Below are positions 1-12,260 of a DNA stretch of 64,000 nt, piece after piece. The stretch's first letter is position 1, and every line of letters starts with the position of its first letter. The position numbers and the translations under genes were made by a program. Under the pieces are notes generated by a model. It was not told the origin of the DNA, searched no databases, and was given only the letters and a program-made list of their open reading frames with translations. This stretch comes from Sipunculus nudus (taxonomy: Eukaryota > Annelida > Sipuncula > Golfingiida > Sipunculidae): positions 12,638,839-12,702,838 of the forward strand of contig CM049316.1 of assembly GCA_026874595.1 (NCBI GenBank). The letters are read 5' to 3'.

Positions 1-116
1 TGTTTCCTACCGAGGGTTGTAATTTAATTCCAGACTGTTTTTATTCAACATGGTTGCATTATGTTTTCTGTAGTTTTTGTGCTCATGGAGCAAATTTTGT
101 GCATAAATAGTTTACA

Positions 117-137
117 CTTTATATATATATAATATAT

Positions 138-192
<55 letters not shown>
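117..192. repeat. (AT)n microsatellite
   Basis: About 75 bp of alternating A/T with a few phase breaks. Confidence 0.95.
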
Positions 193-195
<3 letters not shown>

Positions 196-2153
196 TTATC
201 CTTGTGCCAGCAAGAACATCCTCAACAGGAAAATACCAATCACAAGCTTGGCATCTGGGTGCAAGCATATGAGGATGAAATAATTATAAATGGTCAGGCC
301 TTTGTTGGGATACAACTATAATGAATTTTCTGATGACTTCAGGCTGCTCTGTCCTTTTAGCCAGTTGGTTAAAACCAAAGAGGGCAAAACATTTTTTGCC
401 ATCCATTTGCAGTTTGATAAAAACTCTTGTCTTCTGATGAGTGGGGGCTCTCTTCACTCAGCCATCCACTAAAACAACCAGTTGAATTAATGAGTTGTTA
501 ATCCCAGGTTGTTTATAGATGTATGGGGATCATGGAGAAAAAAATATCATAGATGAAGATCCTAGTGAGTCAATGTGAATAGTGCAGGGTGTATGCCTTT
601 GGGGAATAATGTCAAGGTCAAAAAATAAATATCAGGTGCAAGTCTGTGACCTATTATTAATAATGTGCCCAAAATTTCAGCTTTTGAAATTAAACCAAAT
701 TGGAGATCTTGCACAAAAATAAAATGGAGACAACGAAAGAGAGACAATTTTTTTTAAATTTGAAATTGATAGTTTTGAAATCATTGGGAACCTAAGTTTG
801 TCCACCCACAAACAGATTTTTACTTTAGTATGGATATAAACTCATCAACCACTACAGGCCTCCCCCCCCCCCCCCCCCCACCCCAGCATACACAGGGAGG
901 CTTAAAAATACAGGAAAAATTCTGTTTGTGGTCCCCTCTTAAATGAAAAAACTATTCAGTTACAGACACTTGCATCAGTTCAATAAAATGTCGACCAGCA
1001 GGGCCATAATCTCTTTAATTTGAACATTCCTATATAATAGACAGCTAATGAGGTTCTGTGATTGTCCTTGTATTATTGGGAGGTTCCACTGTAGATTTTT
1101 TTCCCAATTTTCTTTTTTAATTTAAAAATTTAGAAAAAAATTTGTAATGTTGATAAATTTCCAATTCGTCAAATTCCATTAAGAATTTATCAGTAATTTT
1201 TCCTGCTAACAGACAAACCAAGGCAGATGAAAATATAATTGAAAGAACCCATAGGGGAAGACAAAGAAATTGCTTTACTGTGAAATTTGGTAACAGATAA
1301 TAACATGTAATAATCATGTTGGACTAATACAAAAAAGTATAATTGATATAGAAAAGTTAATGAACATGAAACATGGATTTTTATAGTGTTTCATCATTAT
1401 TTGTTAACCAAATTTGATCAGCTTATTAAGAGAACCATGTGAAGGACTCAAAATAATATATATCATACATAGATGAAATGGCAAAGAAATGTATAAGGTG
1501 CTCATATTCAAAAACCAGACCAAAGAGTTCTTCTCCCACAGAGATCATTTCATCAAAGATGAGAGGTTTTCTGGAAGATAATTTTACAATGTAAATGTAT
1601 TTGTTATTTGGATGGTTTAGAAATATTCTGCTTCTTGCTTTCTCATCAGAGTTATTACCACTCAAACAGAAATATAACATGCCATTGAAAATGTTATTGG
1701 AGATGCTGCCAATTTATTTGTATTTAACTGGTTGCAAATGAGACAAACACAGAGGCAGTATTGGATTATACTCTGAGCTGGAGATTGACTGTAATAGGGA
1801 AAGTGAAAAACATAAAGCACTCCAGAATAACATCATTCATACTTTGATAATTTTGCTGATAATTTGATGAAACTCAGTGATGGACTCAACTACAACTCCA
1901 AGAGAGCATGGTGGATGTAATTAATCTTGTAGCTGCCTTAAGGAATAAATCTTTATTTGCCACTGATCATGTCTGAATTAGTGTAAATCATCCAGTTTAG
2001 GCGCTAGCTGAATAAGATTAGAATTCAGTGATTATCTTAATTAGTTTGGTCAGTGTGTCCTTTTTCCTTGAAATAAGGAACACAGATATCAGGACTGTAA
2101 CAAACCAGGTTTACTGCACAGACATGTAGGTACACAGGAAATTTAAAATTGTT
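193..2153. other. No gene seen
   Basis: AT-rich DNA with short open frames only, none with recognisable protein features. 'gaggttccactgta' near 1080-1094 resembles the end of a Tigger TIR but has no partner. Confidence 0.6.
862..879. repeat. C18 homopolymer
   Basis: Eighteen C in a row, then accccag. Exact length may be a sequencing estimate. Confidence 0.9.
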
Positions 2154-2573
2154 GTGATTTTTATTAATGATATTGATACAATGTGGGGTTGGGGAATGTC
2201 CCCACCTGTATCACATACAGTTGCTGATGCGCGTGGCAGACAATGTTCCAAGACCAGTTTGATGACAGAAGTCTTTATTCAATGGCAAGTGGTCTGGGAC
2301 AGTCTCTCTCTCTCTCTGAGAGAGCCGCCCAGTCTCTCTGACTTTCTCTGACTCTCAGTGCGCACTACAGATAGTTTTGTTACAGAGCTTTCACGTGACA
2401 TATGAGACGTACATATCCATATTTCTGCATTTCGTCATAAAAGCTACACCTTATTGGATGACTCAAAGTAGGTCACAATTACATCAGAGTTGCAAGTGTT
2501 CTTCCTATCTTTCGTGAGATCTGATTGGACAAAAGTTCTATGGAAAATCCCAAGTCTGACCTGACATACATCC
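2154..2573 (-). mobile_element. LTR, truncated copy (left)
   Basis: Outer edge TGATATTGATACAATG, then a GTGGGG / CCCCAC hairpin. AATAAA occurs on the minus strand (complement of tttattcaat), which gives the orientation. Its inner sequence stops at 'tgacatacatcc' where the next copy's primer-site bases begin, so its own minus-strand 5' part is missing. Confidence 0.7.
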
Positions 2574-2580
2574 ACCATAA

Positions 2581-3369
2581 TGATACGGAGGATGGGGTTG
2601 GGGGATGTCCCCACCTGTATCACATACGGTTGCTGATGCGCGTGGCAGACAATGTTCCAAGACCAGTTTGATGACAGAAGTCTTTATTCAATGGCAAGCG
2701 GTCTGGGACAGTCTCTCTCTCTCTCTGAGAGAGCCGCCCAGTTTCTCTGACTTTCTCTGACTCTCAGTGCGCACTACAGATATATAAGTTTTGTTACAGA
2801 GCTTTCACGTGACATATGAGACGTACATATCCATATTTCTGCATTTCGTCATAAAAGCTACACCTTATTGGATGACTCAAAGTAGGTCACAATTACATCA
2901 GAGTTGCAAGTGTTCTTCCTAACTTTCGTGAGATCTGATTGGACAAAAGTTCCATGGAAAATCCCAAGTCTGACCTGACATACATCCAGTTATAGACTGA
3001 CCTACAAGTCCTATTTGGAGGACAGTGCTTATATACACATGCGGAGTCTCATAAAATAACATGTTTTAATTGTGTTCTACCATTCCCTCATAAAGACTAA
3101 ACACATAAGTCATTCTGTGACACTATTTCTGTTTGTACAGACTTAAAATAGACCTTAATGGTTTGGTGTACTGTTCTCTGATTAAACTGGGAGAGAAGCC
3201 TATATGTGTGTGACCAGATGACTGGTTGTCGGGCGTCATCAATTATGAGAAGTCATTCATTGTTCAGTCTGACATGCCTGAAACTGAGCTTAAATTTGTG
3301 AAATATGAAATGTGAAATATTCCTTGAAATATGTGTTAAGTCACAAATATGCACTTTTCTACTCCATAA
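2581..3369 (-). mobile_element. LTR, full copy (right), abutting the left copy
   Basis: Reads as a ~790-bp LTR on the minus strand starting TGTTATGGAGTAG. It shares its first ~420 plus-strand bases closely with the left copy and more loosely with the LTRs at 31698 and 35165. The 'catccaccataatgatacg' at its left edge matches the LTR/primer-site joint of the intact element. The pair looks like an element whose interior was deleted. Confidence 0.68.
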
Positions 3370-3483
3370 CAATATTGGCACAGCTCAGTTTATGTCCTGA
3401 AAAATTAGATCATTAACATATTGCTCACTCCTTATTACACACTGGGAGACCGATATATCATTCCAATTATGATATACTAGCAC

Positions 3484-4215
3484 AGTTATTATCCCCTTGC
3501 AAGGAAATATACAGGAGGGGATATAGTAACTGCTCCATTTGTGCATACTCCACCTTTCTCTCCTTCCATCTTGCCTTCCAAAATTGGTTTGTGGTCATAT
3601 TTTAAGCCAAACCATTCCATCAAAACCTTTCATCTTTCACATATAGCTCACTTACTCATAGTGTAAGAAACTTATTGATTTACAGTCATAAGTCAAAGGT
3701 CAAGATCACAGGGCCCACTTCTACAAAAAGCTGGTAAACACATTTGAAGCCAAAGTTTTCATCCTAAACTTTCAATCTTTCACATACAGCTCACCTACCC
3801 TTAGTGGAAGAATTATTTTGAAGTCAAGTATTCAAAGATAAAGGTCACAGGACTGTCCTCATGGAAAAGCTTGTGAGCACATTTAAAGCTTAAGTTTTCA
3901 TCCCAGACCTTTCACATATGGCTCACCTATACCCAAAGAGGAAGAACTCTATTATGTGGTCACTTGGTTAAAGGTTAAGGTCACAGGACCCACTTCTGCA
4001 AAAAGCCTGTGGACATACCGGTATATTAAGTTTTCATCCAGAACCTTCCATTCTCCACATATGGCTCACCTATCAGAAGTGGAAGAATTCTCTCAATTTT
4101 GAGGCACCAAAGTACAGAGATCAAGGTCACAGAACTGCCCTACTGATTTATCACAATGTTTAAAACATCATGTCTGATTGTGCTCCCGTGTGAGAGGTTT
4201 GTGGTGCCCTTGTTG
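3484..4215 (+). repeat. AGGTCA-monomer element
   Basis: Opens with the inverted pair TATCCCCT / AGGGGATA (3490-3520) followed by tagtaac, as at a Helitron-like 5' hairpin. It contains about four ~120-bp monomers 'ttcatcttcacata-agctcacctac...gaag...aggtcaaggtcacagg'. It ends near gtggtgcccttg-tt. Boundaries approximate. Confidence 0.55.
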
Positions 4216-4520
4216 ATAAATGGTGCTGCGATGGACCTTTCATGATAATTTCAAAATAATGTCTAACTCTTCAAGAGTTATTGGAAAATATGGAAACTGA
4301 CTGCCTTCAGACACATGTTAACTTAGTAACCTTCCCGTAACTTACAGATTAAAAAATTGGCATTTCTTGGTCATGGTCACAGAAGAGCTCCATGGCATGA
4401 TTTAGTGCCGTGATCAATAATAATGCAGAAGTTCCCATGAGCTTTACATGATGACTTCAAAGTTTTCATTTTGTGTGAGCAAGACTGCTGAATAGCAGGA
4501 ATACTTCGGCGCTTATATAT

Positions 4521-7500
4521 TTTTTAGCAAACCTGTGAGCTTATGCGATGGTGCGGCATCGTGCGTCGTGCGTCATCTGTACATTAACCATAGCTATCTC
4601 TAAAATGGCAGGAGCTAGCATCACCAAATTTTTTGCAAATGATCAGTCATCCAAAAAACTTTATCAGATTTTGTTTATTTTTTTTTCTAACTGCATTTTC
4701 TTAGATTTTATAGGAAAAAAGCTAAAAAAGCTTTAAAAATCTTCTTCTCCGAACCTGTCCAGCCAAATTGTCAATATTTCACAGAAATGATCCCTGGAAC
4801 AATCTTTTTCAAGTTTGTTTGAATGGTTCCAGTTCGATGATTTTTGGCAGAGTTACAGATGGTTGAACTTTGTTAACCTTGCAAAAAAGCATATTAAAAT
4901 TTTAATCTCAGGAGCGGCTGGAGCAATCATCACCAAATTTTATGCCAATGTTGGTCACATACGTCATATCTGAAATTGAGGTATTGGTGGCGCCACCTGC
5001 ATCAGCCTTTCTTGTACGGGGTCATCAGTGCCTGTAACACACTGAGGGCTACAAAAAACTTCTTCTCTGAAACCATATGGCCAAAATTATTAATATCGCA
5101 CAGAAATGATCCTAGAGTAGTGCTTTCTGAAGTTTGTTCAAATGGTCTTAGTTCAGTGACTTTTGGCTGAGTTATGGGAAGCTGAATTTAGTCATATGCT
5201 GTAACAGCCCATTTTAGCCAAGTGGCTACAAAGATCTTCTCCTCAAAAACCACTGGGCCAAATTCTTAAATCTCACACATTAATTATCCTTAGATGTTGA
5301 TAATTCAAGTTTGTTCAAATGGTATTGGTTCAGTGATTTTTGGCTGAGTTATGGGAAGCTGAGCTTAGCCAGTTTGCTGTATCTTCCTATATGAGTTATA
5401 AACCTGCGAAACGTTTTTGACTGATGCCACTGACGCAAGTTTGTTAAATATTTTACAAGAATAATCCCTACAATAATTCTTATAATAATTGTTATTAAAG
5501 GCTCCACATGAATGATTTTTGGCTGAATTATGGAAATTGAATTGAGTCATTTTACCATATATGTTAGCTGTGTTATGCTGTTATATCTAGCCTGGCACCA
5601 TTTAATCAGCATCTATTACATCATGCCACTAGACATTTAGATTTCAGATTATCTTTGGTTAATATTGACAAGAAAGTTTTTTTTAAAAGCTTTTAAAAAA
5701 TTTAGATTTATGATTTAAGTTATTCATCATACCAGGCAATGTTACAATCATGGATATTCAGCTCTCTGTGGCTATATAAAGACAACTGTACGTGGATTAT
5801 AAATTATTGGTATCCCTACTCAACTTAATTCAAGAATTTGCCATCAATGAGATATATCTTTATTTTAATTTGCATTCAGTATGCATCCGTAATAATTTTA
5901 CATATATTCCTGATTTCTTTTTTATAAAAAATCAGCTGAAAAGCATTTTATATTGGGAAAATAAATTTCAAAGATATTTCAAGTAGGGACCACTTTTGTG
6001 TACAGATGGCAGCACTGGGTTTACCATTGGCAGATTGCCAGTGCCTTGATGTTGGCCATTAGCCAAGATGATGTCAGCTCTATAAATAGTGCCACAGTGC
6101 CAGGATTGGAAGAAGTGCAGCCAGGTAGAGGTCAAGAGTTCACTCAGTTGAGTAGCTGCATTCTATTTATAGCTTTGGCAGACTGCTCACTTCATCATAT
6201 TTGGCACCAAAGTTCAGCCTGAATCTATTTATAGCTTTGGCAGACTGCCAACTGTGTCAGATTATGCAGTAGGTCAAGAGTTCACTCAGTGCAGCCAGGT
6301 ACAGGTCAAAAGTTCACTCAGTCTAGCCAGGTGCAGGTCAAGAGTTCACTCAGTGCAGTAGCTTGAGGCAGCAATTTGTCACAGGTCACTCGGGGGCAAC
6401 TGCCTTACTCACCTAAGCCTTGTCAGCCCAGTGCATCAAACTCTGGGGAAGTTGTCTATGACCTGTCTATGCATCTTTGATGGTATTCTTATTTACAAGA
6501 CAAGTGGTGCCACCTACATTGACTTTTGCAGTGTATGCGCCTGCTTATTTCTACAGAGGAATTTGATATATCAGCCTTAAGTTGGGCATGTTTATACATA
6601 TCGGGTAGCTTTATAGTGTACAAGACTGGTGGCGCCACCTACAATAATTTTTGCACAGTGTATGTCCCTGCTTATTTCACAGGAGGGGTTTGACATATCA
6701 GTCTGACATTGGGCATATTTATATATCTCTTCGTTGTATATAAGACTGGTGGTGCCAGCTACAATCATTGTATCCGCCAAAACAGAGTTTTGCGGATACT
6801 ATGTTTTCAGTCAGACGCTGACGCTGCCGCCATTGCTGCAACTCCACAATAACCACTGGGCAGAATTTTTTAAAATTCCGAATTATGATTGGTAACATGT
6901 GAACTGCTGCGCTCTCATTTTTGGTTGACCTCTGACCTTTCCTTTCTGCCCAGCGTCCATTTGTGAGTCTGTTTCCACACATAAACCCACATATCTCGTG
7001 AACCGTTTGACTGATCAGGCTAAAAATTTTGCACAAATGTAGCCCTTGGAAAGCTTTATAACATACACTAAAAATGGTGGCGCCACCTGCAACCATTTTT
7101 GCACAGGGTCCATCTGTTCATCTGCTTTGGGATAAAATCACTCATATCTCAGAAGTGGTTTGACTTTTCCGCCTGAAATTTTGCAGGTTTATACATCCTG
7201 GACAGCTTTTTGGATTTTATGACAGGTGGCGCCACCTACATTCACATTTACTCTGCAGACATCTAAGCTCATATCTCGGGAACCGTTTGACCGATTGAGC
7301 CAAAATTTTGCATGTGTATAGATCTCACATAGCTCTTCATCATAGGCAAAACTGGTGGCGCCACCTACAACCATTTTTGCACAGCGTCCATCTGTTCATC
7401 TCCTTTGGGATAAAATCACTCATATCTCAGCAGTGGATTGACTTTTCCACCTGAAATTTTGCAGGTTTATACATCCTGGACAGCTTACTCAATTTTATGA

Positions 7501-8114
7501 CAGGTGGAGCCACCTACATTCATGTTTACTCTGCAGACATCCAAGCTCATATCTCAGGAACCGTTTGACTGATTGAGCCAAAATTTTGCATGTGTATAGA
7601 TCTCACATAGCTCTTCATCATAGGCAAAACTGGTGGCACCACCTGCAACCGTTTTTGCACAGCGTCCATCTGTTCATCTACTTTGGGATAAAATCACTCA
7701 TATCTCAGCAGTGGTTTGACTTTTCCACCTGAAATTTTGCAGGTTTATACATCCTGGACAATTTTCTCAATTTTATGACAGGTGGCACCACCTACATTCA
7801 CATTTACGCTGCAGACATCCATGCTAATATGCAACACACCTCACTCTAATTCCCCTTGCCACTTAATCCATGCCTCACTTCACCCGTCACACTCTGATTT
7901 CTGCAGATACACATAGTCGCTTGTCGACTACCCATATTCTAGTTTTAAAATGTCCTAGTCTGAAACTTGCAGGTCCGAAACATCCATTTTGCCGAAATCA
8001 TAATTACTAAGGTAGATATGCAGGACTTAAGAGGATCAATATTAAATTTAAAAAATAAACCTCCATTCATACTCCCAATCTTTGCACAGGTTCGCATTAG
8101 GCCTGTAGGCCTTG
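4521..8114 (+). mobile_element. Helitron-like non-autonomous element, family B, with family A inserted
   Basis: Starts at ttttTAGC(A/G)AACCTGTG and ends in CACAGGTTCGC, then AGGCCTGTAGGCCTTG followed by TT. The inverted pair GCGAACCTGTG / CACAGGTTCGC is terminal at the 5' side but lies ~20 bp inside the 3' side, the asymmetric arrangement described for Helentron-type elements. The inside holds diverged ~160-bp repeats ('cttcttctccgaa...gccaaattgt...ttcacag'), a GGTGGCGCCACC box at 4986, GTCAAGAGTTCACTCAGTG repeats around 6260-6360, and a complete family A element at 6769-7942. No protein. Confidence 0.75.
6769..7942 (+). mobile_element. Family A Helitron-like element nested in family B
   Basis: 5' hairpin GTATCCGCCAAAAC / GTTTTGCGGATAC, tandem core of GGTGGCGCCACC-bearing monomers, 3' stem-loop (tagtcg-cttgt-cgacta) and terminal CTAG (7939-7942) followed by TT. 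Sequence to the left (gccagctacaatcatt) matches family B DNA at 29735-29750, confirming insertion into a family B copy. Confidence 0.77.
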
Positions 8115-9750
8115 TTATTTTTATTTATTAAGATTTAAAGCACAAAATTTGTGGAAAGTATAAAAAAAATATAACACTTATGCCAAGAAAAGACATAATT
8201 TAATATCTTTCAGATTATCGAAATACTAAATAAGCATGAAATGTAATAATGAAAGCAATTTAAGAAATTTACATATTTGTTTTAAAAAATTGAATCATGA
8301 CTATGTGATGATCGTTTTCAGCACCTCTATTGCTCTGCCTCTCTAGGTAACCATGCAGGCAAAGACCATTGTGCTTTTAGCCCTGGATTCATCCCCCACT
8401 TCTCCAGATGCTGGATTGGTTAGCTGAACTGATGCTATCTAGAATTTGGGATGAGATCGCTATTGATTTATTCATTGTCTTATTCCCCTTGTAGGAACAT
8501 TTTTCCGCTGTATCCTCTCGTTATTTTTTCGTTGTCTTCCCATTGAACGACCACCTCCCTTTCAATACCCACTTGGCTTATCCCTGGATCTTCCATTTAT
8601 AGCCATGCCATTTCCTTTACCTTGTACAAGACTGGTTATAGGTCTACATCTTTTACATTTAAATGACTTATCTTGGTGTGTTCATCTTATTTATTAGCCC
8701 TACATGAGATCCTTGTAATTTCTTTATAGTATCTAGCAATGTTAAAATGGCATTGTCACAGATCAAAACTGATACGTACAATCCATTGTATGTTGGAATG
8801 TTTCTTTCCCATCAGTTTTTGGCTCCTTTATTGTTAGGGTTACTGTTGAGTAGTATTCCATATTTTGCTGGTGAATGGTGGCATGTATGTAAACTAACAA
8901 AAAATTGCACTTAAAAACTCAGTAAAATTGTAGTCATGAACAACTCACCCATCTTATGATCAATGAAACAAAAGTCTATGTAAATTTTTCTTGAAATTTA
9001 AGACCCTTCCTGCTGATACCTGGCCCTTTGGCAATAGATTAACATAGGTACTTCTTTGAAGTATGACAGTTTGGTTGCTAACTTTGGTTAACTACTTTGA
9101 CATTTATATTTATGAAGAAAATGATAAAAAGGTTTTCTCTCTTGAATATTGGATCATCTTTGTACACTTGAATATGTTTTGTTGTTTCATTATATCTATT
9201 TTGCTGTGTACCCATGTTACCAGAAAATAAATTGGTTCTGTTTAATTTAACCACAGTAGACCTCTAATCCCTTTCTGTCCACCTGCCTTACTTGGTTCAG
9301 TCATTTTAATAGTTTCTGTTCCTGGTGGTGATTGGTTGCTTAGTAATATATTTTGGCCACTGTCTCATTATTAGTGCTGGTACTTTCAGTGATAGGTTTA
9401 GTATAGGTATAGTTTATTGACACCTCCTAATAACAGACAGAATTTCATGTCCTTCCTTACTGCTGTTTTATTAGGTATACCAGTGTTAAATACTTCCATA
9501 GATAAGGCCTAGCAGGTGCCCTGAGGTTTAAATGGCCTTTTTAGCTAGCCAGAACAAAGACATTTCAATTAAACTTAATACACTGATGTACAGTGACAAT
9601 ACCCTGCACAGCTTTTAAAACTTTCCCCATATTTTAATTTCTGGACCAGTAATTAGCACTTAAAGAACAAAATTTGTACAGATCCCAACCATGCTCAGGT
9701 TACAGTTTAGAGATAACTCTTTATAACTCATACAGCTTACATATTTATGT
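8115..9750. other. No gene or repeat recognised
   Basis: AT-rich, apparently single-copy DNA. No splice-bounded coding stretch or family seen. Confidence 0.55.
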
Positions 9751-9773
9751 CCCCCCCCCCCCCCCCCCCCCCC
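9751..9773. repeat. C23 homopolymer followed by GGGG
   Basis: Twenty-three C then gggg, at the left edge of the 'aaggtcaaatctgcc' repeat. It may be the decayed start of that element. Confidence 0.9.
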
Positions 9774-12260
9774 GGGGAGAATTTGTTTTCAGTGCCATCA
9801 TCTGTTTTCATTGTTGCCAGTCATTGTCACCTGTCAGAAATTTTGTGAACGAAATAACTTTTGAAGGGATGCGTATTTTCCTCCAAAATTTTAGAGATCT
9901 TGGACGAGTTCAAAACCGGGTGACCTTGATCTTCATCGTCACGGTCAAATCTACCAAACTGTGAAATTTTTGTGACATAACTTTTGGAGAATTTATCATT
10001 TTGTCCTCAAATGTTATTCTTCAAGGTCAAATCTGCCAAAATGTAAAATTTTTGTGAACCCCATAATTTTTTAGCTCAGCTGACTGTAAGTCATCTGAGC
10101 TATAGCGATCACTCTTTGTCCGTCGTCCGTCTGTCGTGCCGTCCGTCTGTCCGTTAACCTGGCACAAATCGTAACAGCTGGACCTAGAATCTTGTAACTT
10201 TACATTCTGAGAGGTCCATTAAAAATCTCCTTGGAAACCAGAAATGAGGTCTCTGTTACCCATATCCTTTGAGCTATGGGGCCCCAAAGTACCCCCCAGA
10301 ATAGTCAAAAATTTCATACAAAAACTTCAATATCTCATTAACTACATCACTGATGGTCATGATTTTTGGCATACACATTGATCATGAGATGTTCTATCAG
10401 TTCCTACAGACTGGTTGCCCCGCCTATATTTTTCAATTTTTTACAAATTTTTTTCTCTGTTTTTTAGACCTTTAAAAATAAAATGTGAACATCTGTTAAC
10501 AGGGCACAAATCGTAAAGACTGGACCTAGAATCTTCATTCTTGACATACTGAGAGACATATAAAAAGTCTTCAAGGAAACCAGAAATAAGTTCTCTGTTA
10601 CCCATATCCTTTGAGCTATGGGGCCCCAAATTACCTCCCAGAATTGTCAAAAATTTCATACAAAAACTTCAATATCTCATTAACTACATCACTGATGGTC
10701 ATGATTTTTGGCATACACATTGATCATGAGATGTTCCATCAGTTCCTGCAGACTGGTGGTGCCACCAGTATTTTTTCAAATTTTTACAATTTTTTTTTCT
10801 CTATTTTTTAGACCTTTAAAAATGTGAACATCTGTTAACAGGGCACAAATCGTAAAGACTGGACCTAGGATCTTAATTGTTGACATACTGAGAGACCTAT
10901 AAAAAGTCTTCAAGGAAACCAGAAATTAGGTCTCTGTTACCCATATCCTTCGAGTTATGGGGCCCCAAATTACCCCCCAGAATAGTCAAAAATTTCATAC
11001 AATAACTTCAATATCTCATTAAATACATCACTGATGGTCATTATTTTTTTGCATACATATTGATCAAGAGGTGTTCCATCAGTTCCTGCAGACTGGTGGT
11101 GCCACCTGTATTTTTTCAAATTTTTACATTTTTTTCTCTCTATTTTTGAGACCTTTAAGGATGTAGTTATCTGTCAACAGGGTACAAATTGTAACAACAG
11201 GACCTAGAATCTTCATTCTTGTCATGCAAGGAGGCCCATGAAAAGTATCTGTGGAAACCTGAAATTAGGTCTCTGTTACCCATATCCATCAGGCTATAGG
11301 ACTCTGAAGTATCCCTCAGAATAATGGACAATTTGATACAAAAGCTGAAGTATCTGAACAGCTAATGCAGAGATCACCATGATTCTTTGCATGGATATTG
11401 ATTATGGAGTGTTTCATCAGTTTCTGCAGACTGGTGGCACCACCTGTATTTGTTCGGGTTTTTTTACAAATATTTTTCTCTATTTTTGGGACCTTTAAGG
11501 ATGCTGTCATCTGTTAACATGGCACAAATTGTAACAACAGTATCTAGAATCTTCATTCTTGTCATGCAAGGAGGCCCATGAAAAGTATCAGTGGAAACCT
11601 GAAATTAGGTCTCTGTTACACATATCATTCAAGCTACAGGACTCCGAAGTATCCCTCAGAATAAAGGAAAATTTGATACAAAAGCTGAAGTATTTGAACA
11701 ACTAATGCAGAGATCACCATGATTCTTTGCATGGATATTGACCATTAAGTGTTTTTATTAGTTTCTGCAGACTGGTGGAACCACATGTATTTTTTTTTAA
11801 AGTTTATGCATTTTTTCTCTATTTTTGAGATATATAAATACAGTCACAATCTTGGCCTGTTGTTTAATCTGTTTGATGCTTCAGTTGAATGGGTATATAC
11901 TACCATTCAGATGATAAAATTTCCTTTGGCGAATCTCTTCCCAGTCAGCTAAGCATCATGACCCATGGGTCACTTGTTAAGTTTTTCACATGTTGTCCTT
12001 GAATTCGATACACCAATTGATCCTACCAAGTTCATGGTAGAGTTCGAAACCCGGTGACCTTGACCATCATTCTCGAGGTCAAATCTGCTGAAAAGTAAAA
12101 TTTTTGTGAACCTCATAATTTGTTATGTATTTATCATTTTGTCCTCAAATTTTGTAAACCAATTGTTCATACCAAGTTCTATGAGGAGTTTGAAACGAAG
12201 TGACCTTGATCAGGATCTTCAACTTCAAGTCAGCCGAATTATAGTTATTGCCTTCTAAAC
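9774..12260 (+). repeat. ~140-bp 'aaggtcaaatctgcc' tandem repeat, split by family C
   Basis: Units read 'gtgaaccccataattttt...tttgtcctcaaat...gaccttgatc...aaggtcaaatctgccaaaatgtaaaattttt'. They occupy 9774-10066 and resume at 11979 after the inserted element. The same family recurs at 41960-42300. Confidence 0.65.
10067..11976 (+). mobile_element. Family C Helitron-like element with ~341-bp tandem core
   Basis: 5' hairpin AGCTCAGCTGACT / AGTCATCTGAGCT, GTCCGTC-rich leader, about five ~341-bp units (cagactggt at 10407, 10749, 11089, 11427 and 11768), then AGTCAGCTAAGC as an inverted copy of the 5' arm, the perfect palindrome TGACCCATGGGTCA (11959-11972) and CTTG then TT. It splits a second repeat (9774-10066 and 11979-12260), giving a view of its insertion site. 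Confidence 0.78.

Noticed and set aside
2210-2240. Hammerhead ribozyme in the LTR (ctgatg core)
   Set aside because: The remaining conserved core (GAAA and flanking stems) is absent, so a retrozyme or Penelope reading is not supported.
6719-7096. 125-codon minus-strand frame and similar frames at 14147, 48607 and 49743
   Set aside because: They lie wholly in family A repeats, and the same peptide pieces (VAGGATF, KAIPGLHLCK) recur because the DNA repeats.
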